A stretch of 64,000 nucleotides of DNA from CBDCWQ01 sp965223435 (GCA_965223435.1 CBDCWQ010000017.1:124001-188000), one strand, 5' to 3'; positions 1-9,055 are shown, counted from the first letter of the stretch. Notes: generated by a model from the letters alone, not told the origin. Numbers and translations: made by a program.

Positions 1-757
1 CCGACCAGTTGATGACCCACTTTCTTTGGTTTGCGATTTCGGGTGTAACTCCCGGAGCATCGAGGTACACGCGAAACTGGTCCTTTTTCGGGTAGTAGAT
101 CGAAGTTGTGCCTTGCGTACGCCAGTGTCCGGTCCCTCCGAGAGAGGTGGAGTAGATGGGCGTCTTTTCTAGGTTGCATTTCGACGTATCGACGGTCACG
201 TATACGCCCGCAGATCCATATTGGACCCAGTCGGTCTTTTCGGGAATGGTTTGCCCTGCGCATTGGTTGGCGAGCGAGGCGTTTTTGGGGATCGCGTCCC
301 AGTTGATGTGCCAGCGCTTTTTTTCTAGGTCCTCGGGCGAGTTTTTGGTGGGTAAATAAATGCGAAACCCCGTTGCTGTTGGAAGGTAAATGGAGGTTCC
401 GCCGGGTTGGAGCCAGTGTCCGGTCCCTCCGAGTGAGCTTAGGTAGATGGGCGTTCGCTGGAAGCCGCATTCAGAGGTGTCTACATCTAGATATACACCG
501 TGTGTACGGTACCTCTTCCACCCGGACCGGCCTGGCGTGGTTCTGCCAGCGCAGCGGCGGTTGTCTTGGGGTGTTGACGCCGCATCGTCGGGGTTGATTC
601 GTTGCTTGGGAGCACTGCATGCGGTCGCCAGCACCAGAGAGGTCATCGACAATATAGAGACGGTCTGGAAAACACTCTGGCGCGTGCGGCGTGTAGGGGG
701 CTGTGGGTCTATGAGTGCGTTTTTCTTTGGCTCTACACTCAGTCCTGGAGTATTCAT
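1..757 (-). CDS. Secreted lipoprotein with tandem ~98-residue repeats, partial
   Basis: Reading the minus strand from an ATG at 757 gives a frame open to the left edge, so the 3' end is missing. The N-terminus has a basic stretch (RRTR) and a hydrophobic segment ending LVLATAC, a plausible lipobox with Cys47. Two tandem units follow, roughly residues 68-165 and 166-252. Each contains a Cys, GVYxxVDTSxC, then TPIYxxSLGGTGHW, then SIYxPxxxxFRxYL and ends WxINW. The repetition and the lipobox argue that this frame, not the overlapping shorter frames, is the gene. The repeats look like a small beta-rich surface module; no function is known to me. The basic stretch before the hydrophobic core is unusually far from the start, so the exact start is uncertain. 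Confidence 0.75.
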   Translation of the reverse strand, partial: MNTPGLSVEPKKNALIDPQPPTRRTRQSVFQTVSILSMTSLVLATACSAPKQRINPDDAASTPQDNRRCAGRTTPGRSGWKRYRTHGVYLDVDTSECGFQRTPIYLSSLGGTGHWLQPGGTSIYLPTATGFRIYLPTKNSPEDLEKKRWHINWDAIPKNASLANQCAGQTIPEKTDWVQYGSAGVYVTVDTSKCNLEKTPIYSTSLGGTGHWRTQGTTSIYYPKKDQFRVYLDAPGVTPEIANQRKWVINWS

Positions 758-997
758 GAGAGCTGTTCAAGAGCACGGGACATGCCAAGACGCGGATGTC
801 GTAAAAAGACACCTTTGTTGAGCACCACCGACTCGAAGCTGTTCTCGTGATGAGTCACCTTGTCACGGTTCAGAAACAAAGCGCCGCGCGGTCATACTCT
901 GCGCGTCAGAGCATCTCGTACCGGGCCAGCGTCCTGTAAGTCCAAGTCCAGGATTTTGTGCTTGACAGTCGCGAGGGACCTCCGGAATGGCATTCGA

Positions 998-1831
998 ATG
1001 AAGAAGTTCGCTGGTCGAGGCTTTTTAGGTTTGTCGATGGTTTTTGCCTTTGGGGGGTGTGCAACCCCAAACCACGGTGTCCCCGTGCGGGCAAAAAAGA
1101 GCCCGGCGCGGAAGCTTGTTGAAGAAATGGTCCAAACCGTGGGCGGGCTCGACCGCTTTCGCAAACACCAAAACGTCGAATACACCTACATCTACCGAGA
1201 CCCATCGGGAAAGGAAGACGTTTCACTCGAGCGTTATGTCTTTGCCCACGAGCGTTCGTGGGCTCGCTACACCAAACACGAAGTTCATGTCTTTCCCGAC
1301 AATCCCGGCGAGGTGATTCAAGCCTTCGACGGCACTCAGAGCTGGGTGACGGTCGGAGGACAGCTCCTCGATGATGCCAAGGCCCTGAAGCTAACGGACT
1401 TCCTCAGAAAGACCAATTTTTACTGGTTCACGATGATGTTCAAGCTGCTCGACGAGGGTGTGATTCTCCGGCTCGAAGGGGTCAAAGAGGTCGAAGGTGT
1501 TGCCTATAACGTGGTGAGAGTCGAATTCCCCCCGGGCATGGGTGATGTGCAGGATACCTACCTTTTGTATCTTCACCCCGAAACCAAGCTCGTCGATCAG
1601 TTTTTGTTCACGGTCATGGACTTCGGAATGAAAGAGCCGCTTTTGATGAAGGTCGAATATACCGATGTCGAAGGCCTGCTGCTCCCCGCCACCAGGCGGT
1701 ACACGAAGTCGAACTGGGACGGCGAGTTTGCACCCGACAGTCCGTGGACCATAGAGCTCATGCACGATATCCGTTTCGACGTTGACCTGGACCCCGCCAT
1801 ATTCCACAAACCCACGCCCGCCAAGCCTTGA
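998..1831 (+). CDS. Lipoprotein of 277 residues, DUF6503-like
   Basis: The frame is open further upstream, but the ATG at 998 begins a clean lipoprotein signal: MKK, a hydrophobic core, and FGGC with Cys21. The mature part starts with a helix (LVEEMVQTVGGLDRF) and continues as alternating beta segments such as VEYTYIYRDPSG and YLLYLHPETKLVDQF. This order resembles the DUF6503/LolA-like outer-membrane lipoproteins, which bind something hydrophobic in a half-barrel. That family link is from pattern only. The next gene starts 24 bases downstream on the same strand, so the two may be cotranscribed. Confidence 0.7.
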   Translation: MKKFAGRGFLGLSMVFAFGGCATPNHGVPVRAKKSPARKLVEEMVQTVGGLDRFRKHQNVEYTYIYRDPSGKEDVSLERYVFAHERSWARYTKHEVHVFPDNPGEVIQAFDGTQSWVTVGGQLLDDAKALKLTDFLRKTNFYWFTMMFKLLDEGVILRLEGVKEVEGVAYNVVRVEFPPGMGDVQDTYLLYLHPETKLVDQFLFTVMDFGMKEPLLMKVEYTDVEGLLLPATRRYTKSNWDGEFAPDSPWTIELMHDIRFDVDLDPAIFHKPTPAKP

Positions 1832-1855
1832 GCCGAATGTTGGGGGTCGCGGCTG

Positions 1856-2659
1856 ATGCTCACCCACGTCGGGCTTTTTGGGGTGCTCAATATCTTCGGG
1901 GGCGCGCTTTTCATGCTCTTTGGCATCAGCGTCATTTTGGCGAAACTCGGTGCCCTTTCTTGGGGGTCTTTGGATGCTCTTGGGCACGAGATGGGTTTTG
2001 TCCAGGCAGGCGGTTTGGCCCTGTTTGGGCTCCCCATGCCCTTCGTTGGTATCGGCCTTCTTCGGCGAAAGCCCTGGGCCCGCGTTTTCGGCATGGTCCT
2101 GTCGGTCTTCTACGTGGTGGCCATGCCCATTGGGACCGTCTTTGGGGTGTACGGTCTTTGGGCCTTGTTTGATTGGGCTCCGGCCCGATCTCTGGCACCC
2201 AAAACCTCCACCAGACGCCCACTTCGCTGGCCCCGGCTTCAAGCTTTTGGTGCCTACGGCATGACTTTTGCCGGCGTGACCCTTTGTGCGTTTGCGCTCT
2301 TTGTCCTCGATCGTCCGCGTTTTTCGCTGGCCGCTACCCACGAAGTGGTTCGGCTTGTCAGGCGAGTGGTTGGCGTGAAGCCCGCCGACGAACCAGGCCG
2401 CCCAAGCCATTCGGCCCCAAAAGCGCCCCCACATCCCCCCGAGCCATCCAGATCAACAACAATCCCCTCGGACCCATCCCCTCTGAACCCACCGCCCCCT
2501 CCGAAAACAAAGCCCTCACCGACAAAGAAATGGCCCACACCTCCTGCTGCTCAAAAGCGCCCCTATCGCCGTGTTGGAGGTTTTTACCAATGGGTCGACG
2601 AGCACGGCCAGACGCACTTTTCGAACGATTTCACCAAAATTCCCCCTAAGCGACGCTGA
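1856..2659 (+). CDS. Membrane protein with C-terminal DUF4124 domain
   Basis: The product has 267 residues. Hydrophobic segments lie at about 5-30, 45-65, 75-105 and 145-165, so the N-terminal half spans the membrane about four times. A proline-rich linker follows at about 185-235. The last 30 residues contain FYQWVDEHGQTHFSND, matching DUF4124 (consensus Y-W-x-D-x-G-x-x-H-F-S-D), a short envelope domain often found next to cell-wall or oxidative-damage proteins. The combination of a membrane body and a C-terminal DUF4124 is uncommon, since the domain usually follows a signal peptide. Function unknown. Confidence 0.72.
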   Translation: MLTHVGLFGVLNIFGGALFMLFGISVILAKLGALSWGSLDALGHEMGFVQAGGLALFGLPMPFVGIGLLRRKPWARVFGMVLSVFYVVAMPIGTVFGVYGLWALFDWAPARSLAPKTSTRRPLRWPRLQAFGAYGMTFAGVTLCAFALFVLDRPRFSLAATHEVVRLVRRVVGVKPADEPGRPSHSAPKAPPHPPEPSRSTTIPSDPSPLNPPPPPKTKPSPTKKWPTPPAAQKRPYRRVGGFYQWVDEHGQTHFSNDFTKIPPKRR

Positions 2660-2673
2660 TCCTCGCTTGCCAA

Positions 2674-3621
2674 TCAAGATACGCCGTCGCCGGGATAGCG
2701 TCCTTCGATTTTTTTGGTCCAGTAGTTCGGGTGCAGCACAAAAAGTTCTTTCCAAGTCTCAAAATACCCGTGCCGCCGCCGAGAATCCTGCCAAAGGGCG
2801 ACCAACAGGCACCCAAAAAAGTGGAGCGTCAGCATGGCGGCATAGCTCACCCCAAAACCAAGGACCTCGTTTTGGGGTTCATGCGACAACTCGAAGACGT
2901 GGCGTTCGAAGTGCCGTGGGACCGTGAGCATAAAAGACAAAAGCAACACGAAACTCATCGTTCGATTGCCCAACACGGTCACCGGCCACAGCGCTTTTTT
3001 CCGGAGTGTGCCTTGGGGCGTGCGGCTGTACATGTCGAACCGGTGGAGGAGCGCCGGAACCAGAGCGTAAAAGCCCAACACCCAGGCCAACCCCGCCCGG
3101 GACTGAGGTGCCTTTTTGGCCCGCGTCCTTGGCTTTGGTCCCGGCGGTTGAAAAGTCTGGTGTTGGCTAAAGACGGCCATATTGGGCATGAGCGCGCGAA
3201 TCCAGAGTGTGCATGAGGTTTGGCCTGGGTCGCAGACCGTCTGTGCATCTAAGGAAAGGCGGGCCTCATGGGACGCCTTGAGAAGCCTTTGAAACTCAGG
3301 ATCTCGATAGGGGTCGATGCCGGCATTGCGGTAGTGAACCCTGAGCTGTTTGGCTTCGTCCTTTCGCAGCGCTTTGTGAATGCCCCGGGCGTGGAGGGCC
3401 TCGTCCAGGGCACGACTGACGAGCTCCGTATAGGGCCCGCTGACGGTTCGAACCATCACGGCCTTTTCAGGGTGCTCTTTGTAAAAAGCGTCGACCAAAA
3501 TACGGGTTTTGGACAAAAGATTTTCGTAGAAGTTTGTGCGCTTGCCGTCGCCTTCTTCGGCCGAGGCCCCCAACAACAAAAACGAACAACAAAGTCCGAA
3601 GCTGATACCGAAGCGGTTCAT
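2674..3621 (-). CDS. Membrane protein with signal peptide and C-terminal helices
   Basis: The start is placed at the ATG ending at 3621. It overlaps the stop of the upstream gene as ATGA and opens with a signal peptide (MNRFGISFGLCCSFLLLGASA). The 315-residue product has an extracytoplasmic part at about 25-160, with a pattern like TPM or CsgG-type assembly proteins (VRTVSGPYTELVSRALDEAL), though I cannot assign it. Three or four membrane segments follow from about 175 to 290. The four-base overlap suggests translational coupling with the LPP20-like lipoprotein upstream, so the two probably work together in the envelope. Confidence 0.68.
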   Translation of the reverse strand: MNRFGISFGLCCSFLLLGASAEEGDGKRTNFYENLLSKTRILVDAFYKEHPEKAVMVRTVSGPYTELVSRALDEALHARGIHKALRKDEAKQLRVHYRNAGIDPYRDPEFQRLLKASHEARLSLDAQTVCDPGQTSCTLWIRALMPNMAVFSQHQTFQPPGPKPRTRAKKAPQSRAGLAWVLGFYALVPALLHRFDMYSRTPQGTLRKKALWPVTVLGNRTMSFVLLLSFMLTVPRHFERHVFELSHEPQNEVLGFGVSYAAMLTLHFFGCLLVALWQDSRRRHGYFETWKELFVLHPNYWTKKIEGRYPGDGVS

Positions 3622-4997
3622 GGGCTTTTCAAGGGTGTCCGCTTGAGTCGGCGCACGATGTGCTGGGTCTTCCGGGCGAGTTTCTTTCCCAGGGTCCGGG
3701 CGCTGGCCGCTTGGGCCGAGGCGATCGCTTGTTTTCGCGAAGGATGAATGAAACTCCGTTTGACATGGACTTTGGCTTTGGTTTGGCCCGTTGAGGTATC
3801 CAGGATGCGGGTTTTGATTCGCGAAGTGCATTCATGGTCGCCGTAACGCATGGTGCATCGGGTTCGGGCTTTTTGGATCTGAACCAGGAGGCGAACCATG
3901 TGTTTGGCCTTTTGAAGTTGGCATTCGTGTTGGGTGGATACCGTCAGCCCGCTGTCGACCAGGGCTTCTTGGACCGATTCTTGCGCGGCTTTGGTGTTTG
4001 CCGGTCCGCACACCGCTACCGAATCTTCTTTGGGGTACACGGGAAAAGCCATCGATTTTTGGTAAAGGACCGCGTTTTCAGAGCCTGCGGTGAAATGAAG
4101 GCTAAGCTTCACGGCGTCTTGTTGCCGGGTGTCGACGGGACCGATCAGGATGTCAAAGAGGCCTGGTTCCGGTTGGTTTCGGACCGCACAAGGAAAGTCG
4201 GTCTCCCTGCATGCGAAGTTGATTTCTTCTAAGGCGCTGCCCTCGAAATGCGCGAGAATCGCAAAACGTTCGGTGATGGCTGGGCCGGGTTCTAGTTTTG
4301 CGGGTTTTTTTTGGGCCAAACTGAGCTGAATTCCGCTCCGTATCCGTGCGCGCTGTGTCTTGAGCCGCGCGGCCTCGCCCACAACGGCACCGCTCTTCGG
4401 TAAATCGGCGAGGGCTTGCCCCGCCAGCTCGAGGTGCTCGGCGGCCTTCTTGAGCCGTCCTCGGTCCAAGAGTGCCTTGGCCTTTTCGACTTCCTGCTTG
4501 GCGAAGGCGCTCTTGCCTTCTTTTTGGTCTTGAAGGTCTTGTCGCATTTGGCGATAGACCTCTGCTTCGATGCAGGTGAGGACGTAGGCGTCGTACGCTG
4601 CATTGCCGCGTGAATCGCGTTGTTCCTCCCAGTAGGTCCCTCGCTCTTGAACCCCCCAGATCTGACCCATGGCCTTGGAGACGGTGACCTCGCCGACCCA
4701 CACCCGCAATTGGCCGTCCTTTTCTGACTGGTAGCCGATGTGTTCTGAGTTGACCTGAATTTCGACGTCCGCGACCATGCGTGCAATCGCCCGCTCTCGG
4801 GCAAGAAAAAGGGCCTCGTCGCGTCCTCCCATGCCCGTCGCCATCGCGTGGTGGCACCGAAGCGTGCCTTGCTTGAAAGGCGATGGGCCCTGGGTCCATT
4901 TTGGCTTGGTGTGGTGTGATGTCCGGAGGCTCCTCCCCGCGCAGCTTGCGAGCGCAGTGGACCCAACCAGGAACAAGATCACCGGACCCCGAAACAT
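3618..4997 (-). CDS. LPP20-like outer-membrane lipoprotein
   Basis: The ATG at 4997 has AGGGAG five bases upstream and is preferred over a GTG at 5003. The signal peptide ends STALASC, a lipobox. The region GGRDEALFLARERAIARMVADVEIQV, read here as a pattern only, resembles the LPP20/FlgP family, in which such alpha-beta domains sit at the inner face of the outer membrane. A charged helical segment with coiled-coil character lies at about 160-230, and a C-terminal domain has several cysteines (about residues 270-420). The protein ends in a basic tail. It is the first gene of a two-gene unit with the membrane protein downstream. Confidence 0.7.
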   Translation of the reverse strand: MFRGPVILFLVGSTALASCAGRSLRTSHHTKPKWTQGPSPFKQGTLRCHHAMATGMGGRDEALFLARERAIARMVADVEIQVNSEHIGYQSEKDGQLRVWVGEVTVSKAMGQIWGVQERGTYWEEQRDSRGNAAYDAYVLTCIEAEVYRQMRQDLQDQKEGKSAFAKQEVEKAKALLDRGRLKKAAEHLELAGQALADLPKSGAVVGEAARLKTQRARIRSGIQLSLAQKKPAKLEPGPAITERFAILAHFEGSALEEINFACRETDFPCAVRNQPEPGLFDILIGPVDTRQQDAVKLSLHFTAGSENAVLYQKSMAFPVYPKEDSVAVCGPANTKAAQESVQEALVDSGLTVSTQHECQLQKAKHMVRLLVQIQKARTRCTMRYGDHECTSRIKTRILDTSTGQTKAKVHVKRSFIHPSRKQAIASAQAASARTLGKKLARKTQHIVRRLKRTPLKSP

Positions 4998-5096
4998 GTG
5001 CACTCCCTGCCAAGGGCCCAGCTTTTCTGCAAGCAGGCACCGGGTGGTGCGAGGGCCGTGGGCTGCTTCATCCGGCCCGAACCGGGCTCCGTGGGC

Positions 5097-5612
5097 TCAC
5101 GCGGTGAGCGATTCGGTGCCGTCGAGTTCTTTGGGTCTGAGTACGCGGGATAGACTCCAGGGGCCCTGCTGCGACACGGAGCCGGCCCAGGTGGATCCCT
5201 GGCCTTCGAGGAGGGCCGCGTTGGCGGTGGTCATCGGCTCGTTTTTCCCCGTCAGCCACGCGAGGGCGTGCTCCCAGCCGTCGTTGTGGCCAAGGAGCAT
5301 CACGGTCTGAGCGTCGTCCGGGACCTGGGCCACGGACTCTTGGATTTCCCCGATGCCCGCGAGGTAAAGGGTCGGCAAAAAGATGGTTCTCGGTTTGGGG
5401 TCAAAAAAAGGTTCCATCAAGGCGTAGGTCTCGCGGGTTCGCACGGCGTCGCTGCTGAGGACGTACTCGGGGACCCAATTCAGGGTTGCCAGGGTCTGCC
5501 CAATGCGGGGCGCGTCCCGTTGCCCGCGCTTGTTGAGGGGGCGCGCATGGTCGCTGGCCGCTTCCGATTTCCAGGAGCTTTTGGCGTGTCGCATGAGAAT
5601 GATTCGACGCAT
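5097..5612 (-). CDS. sixA: SixA-like histidine phosphatase
   Basis: The 171-residue protein opens MRRIILMRHAKSSW. RHAK is the phosphohistidine motif of the histidine phosphatase superfamily, with His9 as the nucleophile. The second active-site histidine is in MLLGHNDGW. The length and the motif RPLNKRG match the SixA branch, which removes phosphate from phosphohistidine domains such as those of phosphorelay and PTS proteins. It is transcribed alone, away from the membrane protein at 5808. The exact substrate here is unknown. Confidence 0.88.
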   Translation of the reverse strand: MRRIILMRHAKSSWKSEAASDHARPLNKRGQRDAPRIGQTLATLNWVPEYVLSSDAVRTRETYALMEPFFDPKPRTIFLPTLYLAGIGEIQESVAQVPDDAQTVMLLGHNDGWEHALAWLTGKNEPMTTANAALLEGQGSTWAGSVSQQGPWSLSRVLRPKELDGTESLTA

Positions 5613-5807
5613 GTTCTAATCTAGGGGGTTTGGATTGAAGCACAGCGGCGATGCCAGCGTCCACCGATCGGTCGGTGTCGCCCTCGGTCGGTCTCGGGGG
5701 GCCCAAGGGGCGTCGGCGGAAGCCCGGCCGACCCGGCGAGTCTGCCGTGGGCGGGTGCCGAGAGGGTTTTGGAGGTCTCGCGCCCGTTTTTCTGTTAGTA
5801 GGCGCCC

Positions 5808-6176
5808 ATGCCTTATGAGCTCTACAAGGTGTTGCACCTAGGCGGCGTGGTCCTGCTGTTCTGCTCCCTCGGGGGCCTGTTTGTCTACTACGCGGCTGGT
5901 CAAGGGGCCGCTGAGAGCAAACTGCGCCCCGTCCTCGTGGTCGGCCATGGCCTGGCCATGGTGATCCTTTTGGTCGCCGGATTTGGTCTTTTGGCCCGGC
6001 TCAACATGAACGGGGGGTGGGGGCTTTGGGTTTGGCTGAAGCTCGGGATTTGGCTGTTGGCCGGGGCCTCGCTCGCGCTCGCCAAGCGTATGCCGGGAAA
6101 AGCGAAGCTGTTCTTGATGGCGTTTCCGCTGGTGGGCCTTGGTGCGGCCTACTTGGCCATCTACAAGCCAGGGTGA
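5808..6176 (+). CDS. Small membrane protein with four helices
   Basis: The 122-residue product has four hydrophobic segments, at about 8-28, 40-62, 70-90 and 98-118. It starts MPYELYKVLHLGGVVLLF, with the conserved-looking KxLHLxG seen in small SirB2/CopD-like integral membrane proteins, where the histidine is sometimes a haem or copper ligand. That resemblance is weak. Its last 16 bases overlap the end of the convergent PP2C gene. Confidence 0.7.
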   Translation: MPYELYKVLHLGGVVLLFCSLGGLFVYYAAGQGAAESKLRPVLVVGHGLAMVILLVAGFGLLARLNMNGGWGLWVWLKLGIWLLAGASLALAKRMPGKAKLFLMAFPLVGLGAAYLAIYKPG

Positions 6177-7057
6177 GCCGGCACCCGGTTTTTTCCAGGG
6201 CGAAACAAGATGATGGTTACATCGTCAGGCTTGGAAGGATGGCCAGCGTCTTGGGCCTGCATCCGGGCTCGGCACCGGCTGGTGATGGTCTCCATGGCGC
6301 GGACCAAGGGGCCCTTGCGCACCAGCTCGACGATCTCGTGGGTGTGCAGGTTGTCGTAGAGTCCGTCGGACGCCAACACCACCGTATCCAGAGGGTCGAG
6401 CTGCATCGTCGAGCTCACTTCGATGCGCATATCGATGGAGCCCACCAGATTGGAGACCACATGGAGTTCGTCGTGGTGAAGGGCTTCGCCCTCATCGAGG
6501 ACCCCGGCCTGGAGGGCATAGCCCACCGGCGAATGGGAGGACGTGTGCATCTTGAGCTTCCCGCGTTGCCCGGTCACCAAGGCCAAAGAGTCGCCCACAT
6601 GGTAAGAGCGGAGCTCGTTGCCGTGAATCTCTACCGCGAGAAGGGTTGTGGCCGCGCCGTTTCCCAAAGCGAGCACCCGTTGGTTCGCTTGCTCAAAACC
6701 GTCAAGAATGGCTTCCCGGATCGGCTTTTTGGCCTTGAGGCCTGCGTCTAAGCTTGCGTGGAGGCTGTGGATGGCGCGGGCCGCCGCTTGGTCTCCTGCG
6801 GGTTGTCCTCCGGCGCCGTCGGCAATGACGAGAACGCCTTCGGTTCGGCCCATTCTCATGATGGCGGCTGCGTCTTCGTTTGGGGTTTGTTTGTCGGGGC
6901 TTCGGTCCGAGAGGATGACCGAGGTTCCGGAGGCGATAGGGTAAACTCCGGCTTCTTCCATCGTTTGGTCGAGGAAGATCTCCGCGCGCTCAGGACCCAG
7001 ATCCAGGAATAGACGCCCCTGCCTTGGTCCCGGCGGCTGCATGAGCGCACTACGCAT
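6161..7057 (-). CDS. PP2C-family protein phosphatase
   Basis: The motifs of a metal-dependent PP2C/PPM phosphatase are present in order: TPNEDAA, VIADGAGGQPAGDQAA, YHVGDSLAL and TVVLASDGLYDN. The aspartates in these bind the two metal ions. The usual DGMGG is DGAGG here. The product is 298 residues, soluble, with no membrane segment. The zinc-ribbon kinase gene lies 169 bases upstream on the same strand, so kinase and phosphatase probably form an opposing pair. An ATG at 7042 is an alternative start; the 7057 start falls inside a short repeat shared with 31956-32019. Confidence 0.88.
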   Translation of the reverse strand: MRSALMQPPGPRQGRLFLDLGPERAEIFLDQTMEEAGVYPIASGTSVILSDRSPDKQTPNEDAAAIMRMGRTEGVLVIADGAGGQPAGDQAAARAIHSLHASLDAGLKAKKPIREAILDGFEQANQRVLALGNGAATTLLAVEIHGNELRSYHVGDSLALVTGQRGKLKMHTSSHSPVGYALQAGVLDEGEALHHDELHVVSNLVGSIDMRIEVSSTMQLDPLDTVVLASDGLYDNLHTHEIVELVRKGPLVRAMETITSRCRARMQAQDAGHPSKPDDVTIILFRPGKNRVPAHPGL

Positions 7058-7116
7058 AACCTCCCGTGAGGCTCTGGGCGAGTGATTTTGCCGTCCAGGC
7101 TACCAGAGGAGGACGG
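7055..7116. repeat. Intergenic repeat, copy 1 (pairs with 31956-32019)
   Basis: This 62-base stretch between the PP2C and kinase genes matches 31956-32019. The core CTGGGCGAGTGATTTTGCC is identical in both copies, and the flanks CATAACCT and GAGGACGG are shared. Copy 2 has TAACCTG and CAGGTTA as inverted ends, and here those ends are partly degraded. Both copies lie next to a gene end or start on the minus strand. It could be a short mobile palindromic element or a conserved regulatory or terminator sequence. Confidence 0.6.
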
Positions 7117-7226
7117 CGCATGTCCCCAAGGGGCCAACGAGCGCGCGTCCTTGAAGAGGCGTCAGGCCTAGGGCAAATACGTCGTTCGGAGACCACCGAG
7201 GTGATGAGATGGGGCCCTCGTTCGGT

Positions 7227-8540
7227 TCACCGGTCAATCTTGCGACTGCACCATGGGCAGAAATCCCAGAATTCGGTGAGGACCCCCCATCCGCAGTGAT
7301 GGCATTTGTCTCGACAGCCTGGCACCTTCCACTTCTTGTGCACTTTGCTTCGACACCAGGGACAGTAGCGCATAAAGGGCATCAGGTCTTTTCGGGTGCA
7401 GCCGGGTTTGGCACAGCGGGCCGAATACCGAGTATCCGTATAGGCTCTTTGGGTTTCGACTTCGAAGCCTTCGCCGTAGCACCAGGCGCAGTACCGCCAA
7501 TCGCGTTTGACCCCGCGCCCGCAGCGGCCGCAGCGCTCAGGAAACGTGGTTTTTCCGTCGTAGATCCGTCGGGGCGTACTGCACCATGGGCAGTGCAACA
7601 TGGCTTCGGAGACCGGCCCGTCGCACCGCTTGCAGTGATCTCGGGCCTCGAGGGCGGTCCCGTGCTGGCGCCGAAAGTTGGCCAGTCGCACCGTTTGCCA
7701 GTCGCGCCCCGGGGCGATGGCCTGGCGGGGCGCACGCTTTCGGTCCGCGTGCCTAAGGGTTCGCGTTCGGACCCGCTGGAAGGCCTCCGCCATGTGGCGG
7801 GCGTTTTGGAAGCGCTTGCGCTCATCGACTTCCATGCTGCGCCTCAAAAATGCAATCGACTCCAGGGGAAGGCGCCGTTTGAGGCGGTCAAAGTTGGGCG
7901 GAGGCCACTCGTAGGGCCATTCAGGCAAGGAACCGGAAAACATGCGGTAAAGGATGAGACCCAACGAAAAGACGTCTGAGCGAAAGGATGGCTTGCCCAG
8001 GGCCTGCTCAGGGGCCACGTACCCCACGGTGCCCGCCCCGGAGGCCCTCAGGGTCTGGGTTTTGTAGGCCACCTTGGCGATGCCGAAATCGCTCAGGCGC
8101 AGCTTGCGATTGGGAAACACGATAAAATTCTCGGGCTTCACGTCGCAGTGAATCACCCGGTTCTCGTGGGCGTAGGCGACCGCGCCCAGCATTTGCTCCC
8201 CGAGGTCAAGCGTCGTTCGCGTTGACATGCGGAGCCTCAGGCGATCGGCGAGGGTGCCCTCCCCTAGGGGGTACACGATGACAAACAGCTTCTCGATAAA
8301 AGACGCATTCTTGAGAGGCAGGATGTTGGGGTGGTCGAGGCGCGCGGTGACCCGCACCTCTTTGCGAATGTCGTCGAGGCTCTCTTCAGTGACCAGCGGG
8401 CGGTGGGGAATTTTCAGGGCTACGGGGATGCCCTCGATGGTGTCAAACGCCTGGTAGACGACCGCAAATCCGCCTTCCGCCAGCCGCTTGCCCACGCGGT
8501 ATTTGCCGAGTCTTTGTCGGGGCCGAAGCATGAAGCTCAT
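7227..8540 (-). CDS. Ser/Thr protein kinase with four C-terminal zinc ribbons
   Basis: Residues 1-270 are a Hanks-type kinase with the key motifs visible: glycine loop LAEGGFAVVYQA, VALK lysine, catalytic loop HCDVKPENF, SDFGIAK and VAPEQALG. There is no membrane segment. Residues about 300-437 hold four CxxC...CxxC pairs (CKRC/CPWC, CGRCG/CAWC, CAKPGC/CPWC, CHHCG/CPWC), giving a string of zinc ribbons. The usual myxobacterial PASTA, TPR or PEGA sensor is absent, so this zinc module probably serves for binding or sensing. HCD replaces the more common HRD. The phosphatase gene follows downstream. Confidence 0.9.
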   Translation of the reverse strand: MSFMLRPRQRLGKYRVGKRLAEGGFAVVYQAFDTIEGIPVALKIPHRPLVTEESLDDIRKEVRVTARLDHPNILPLKNASFIEKLFVIVYPLGEGTLADRLRLRMSTRTTLDLGEQMLGAVAYAHENRVIHCDVKPENFIVFPNRKLRLSDFGIAKVAYKTQTLRASGAGTVGYVAPEQALGKPSFRSDVFSLGLILYRMFSGSLPEWPYEWPPPNFDRLKRRLPLESIAFLRRSMEVDERKRFQNARHMAEAFQRVRTRTLRHADRKRAPRQAIAPGRDWQTVRLANFRRQHGTALEARDHCKRCDGPVSEAMLHCPWCSTPRRIYDGKTTFPERCGRCGRGVKRDWRYCAWCYGEGFEVETQRAYTDTRYSARCAKPGCTRKDLMPFMRYCPWCRSKVHKKWKVPGCRDKCHHCGWGVLTEFWDFCPWCSRKIDR

Positions 8541-8650
8541 ATCTTACCAGTCGGTCCCCTTTGCCGTTCTTGGGCCTCGCATCCGTTTGTCAAAAAGGGC
8601 CCGGTGCGCATAAATAAACGGCTTCGGACCTGAAGCGGGAGGTAGTCCAA

Positions 8651-9055
8651 ATGGTGAAGATCGACAAGTCCCATGATGCCTGGCGATCGCAGTTGACGGA
8701 AGAAGAATTTGAAGTCACCCGAAAGAAAGGAACCGAGAGGGCCTTCTCAGGCCGCTACTGGGACTCCAAAAAAGACGGAATGTATCGGTGCGTTTGCTGC
8801 GATGCAGAGCTCTTTTCTTCGAAGAGCAAGTTCGACTCGGGGACCGGCTGGCCCAGTTTTACGGAGCCCGTTTCTCCCGCCAGTGTCGGCACCCTCGAAG
8901 ACCGGAGCCATGGCATGTGTCGCACAGAGGTTGTTTGCCCGCACTGCGACGCCCACCTCGGCCACGTGTTTAATGATGGCCCCACGCCCGGGGGGCAGCG
9001 CTACTGCATCAATTCTGTGGCCTTACGGCTTGAAGAGAGCAAACCCGACAAGTAG
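8651..9055 (+). CDS. msrB: Peptide-methionine (R)-S-oxide reductase MsrB
   Basis: A GGGAGG site precedes the ATG. The 134-residue protein has the two zinc CxxC motifs (CVCC and CPHC), the substrate-site block FDSGTGWPSF, HLGHVFNDGP and the catalytic Cys in RYCINS. It reduces methionine-R-sulfoxide in oxidised proteins, using thioredoxin. No signal peptide is seen, so it acts in the cytoplasm. It is divergent from the zinc-ribbon kinase, with about 110 bases of shared upstream DNA. Confidence 0.96.
   Translation: MVKIDKSHDAWRSQLTEEEFEVTRKKGTERAFSGRYWDSKKDGMYRCVCCDAELFSSKSKFDSGTGWPSFTEPVSPASVGTLEDRSHGMCRTEVVCPHCDAHLGHVFNDGPTPGGQRYCINSVALRLEESKPDK

Noticed and set aside
471..812. 113-codon minus-strand frame
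   Set aside because: Another frame of the same strand shows a lipobox and tandem repeats and is the real gene.
1391..2434. 347-codon minus-strand frame
   Set aside because: It spans two plus-strand genes with clear signal peptide and membrane patterns and itself has none.
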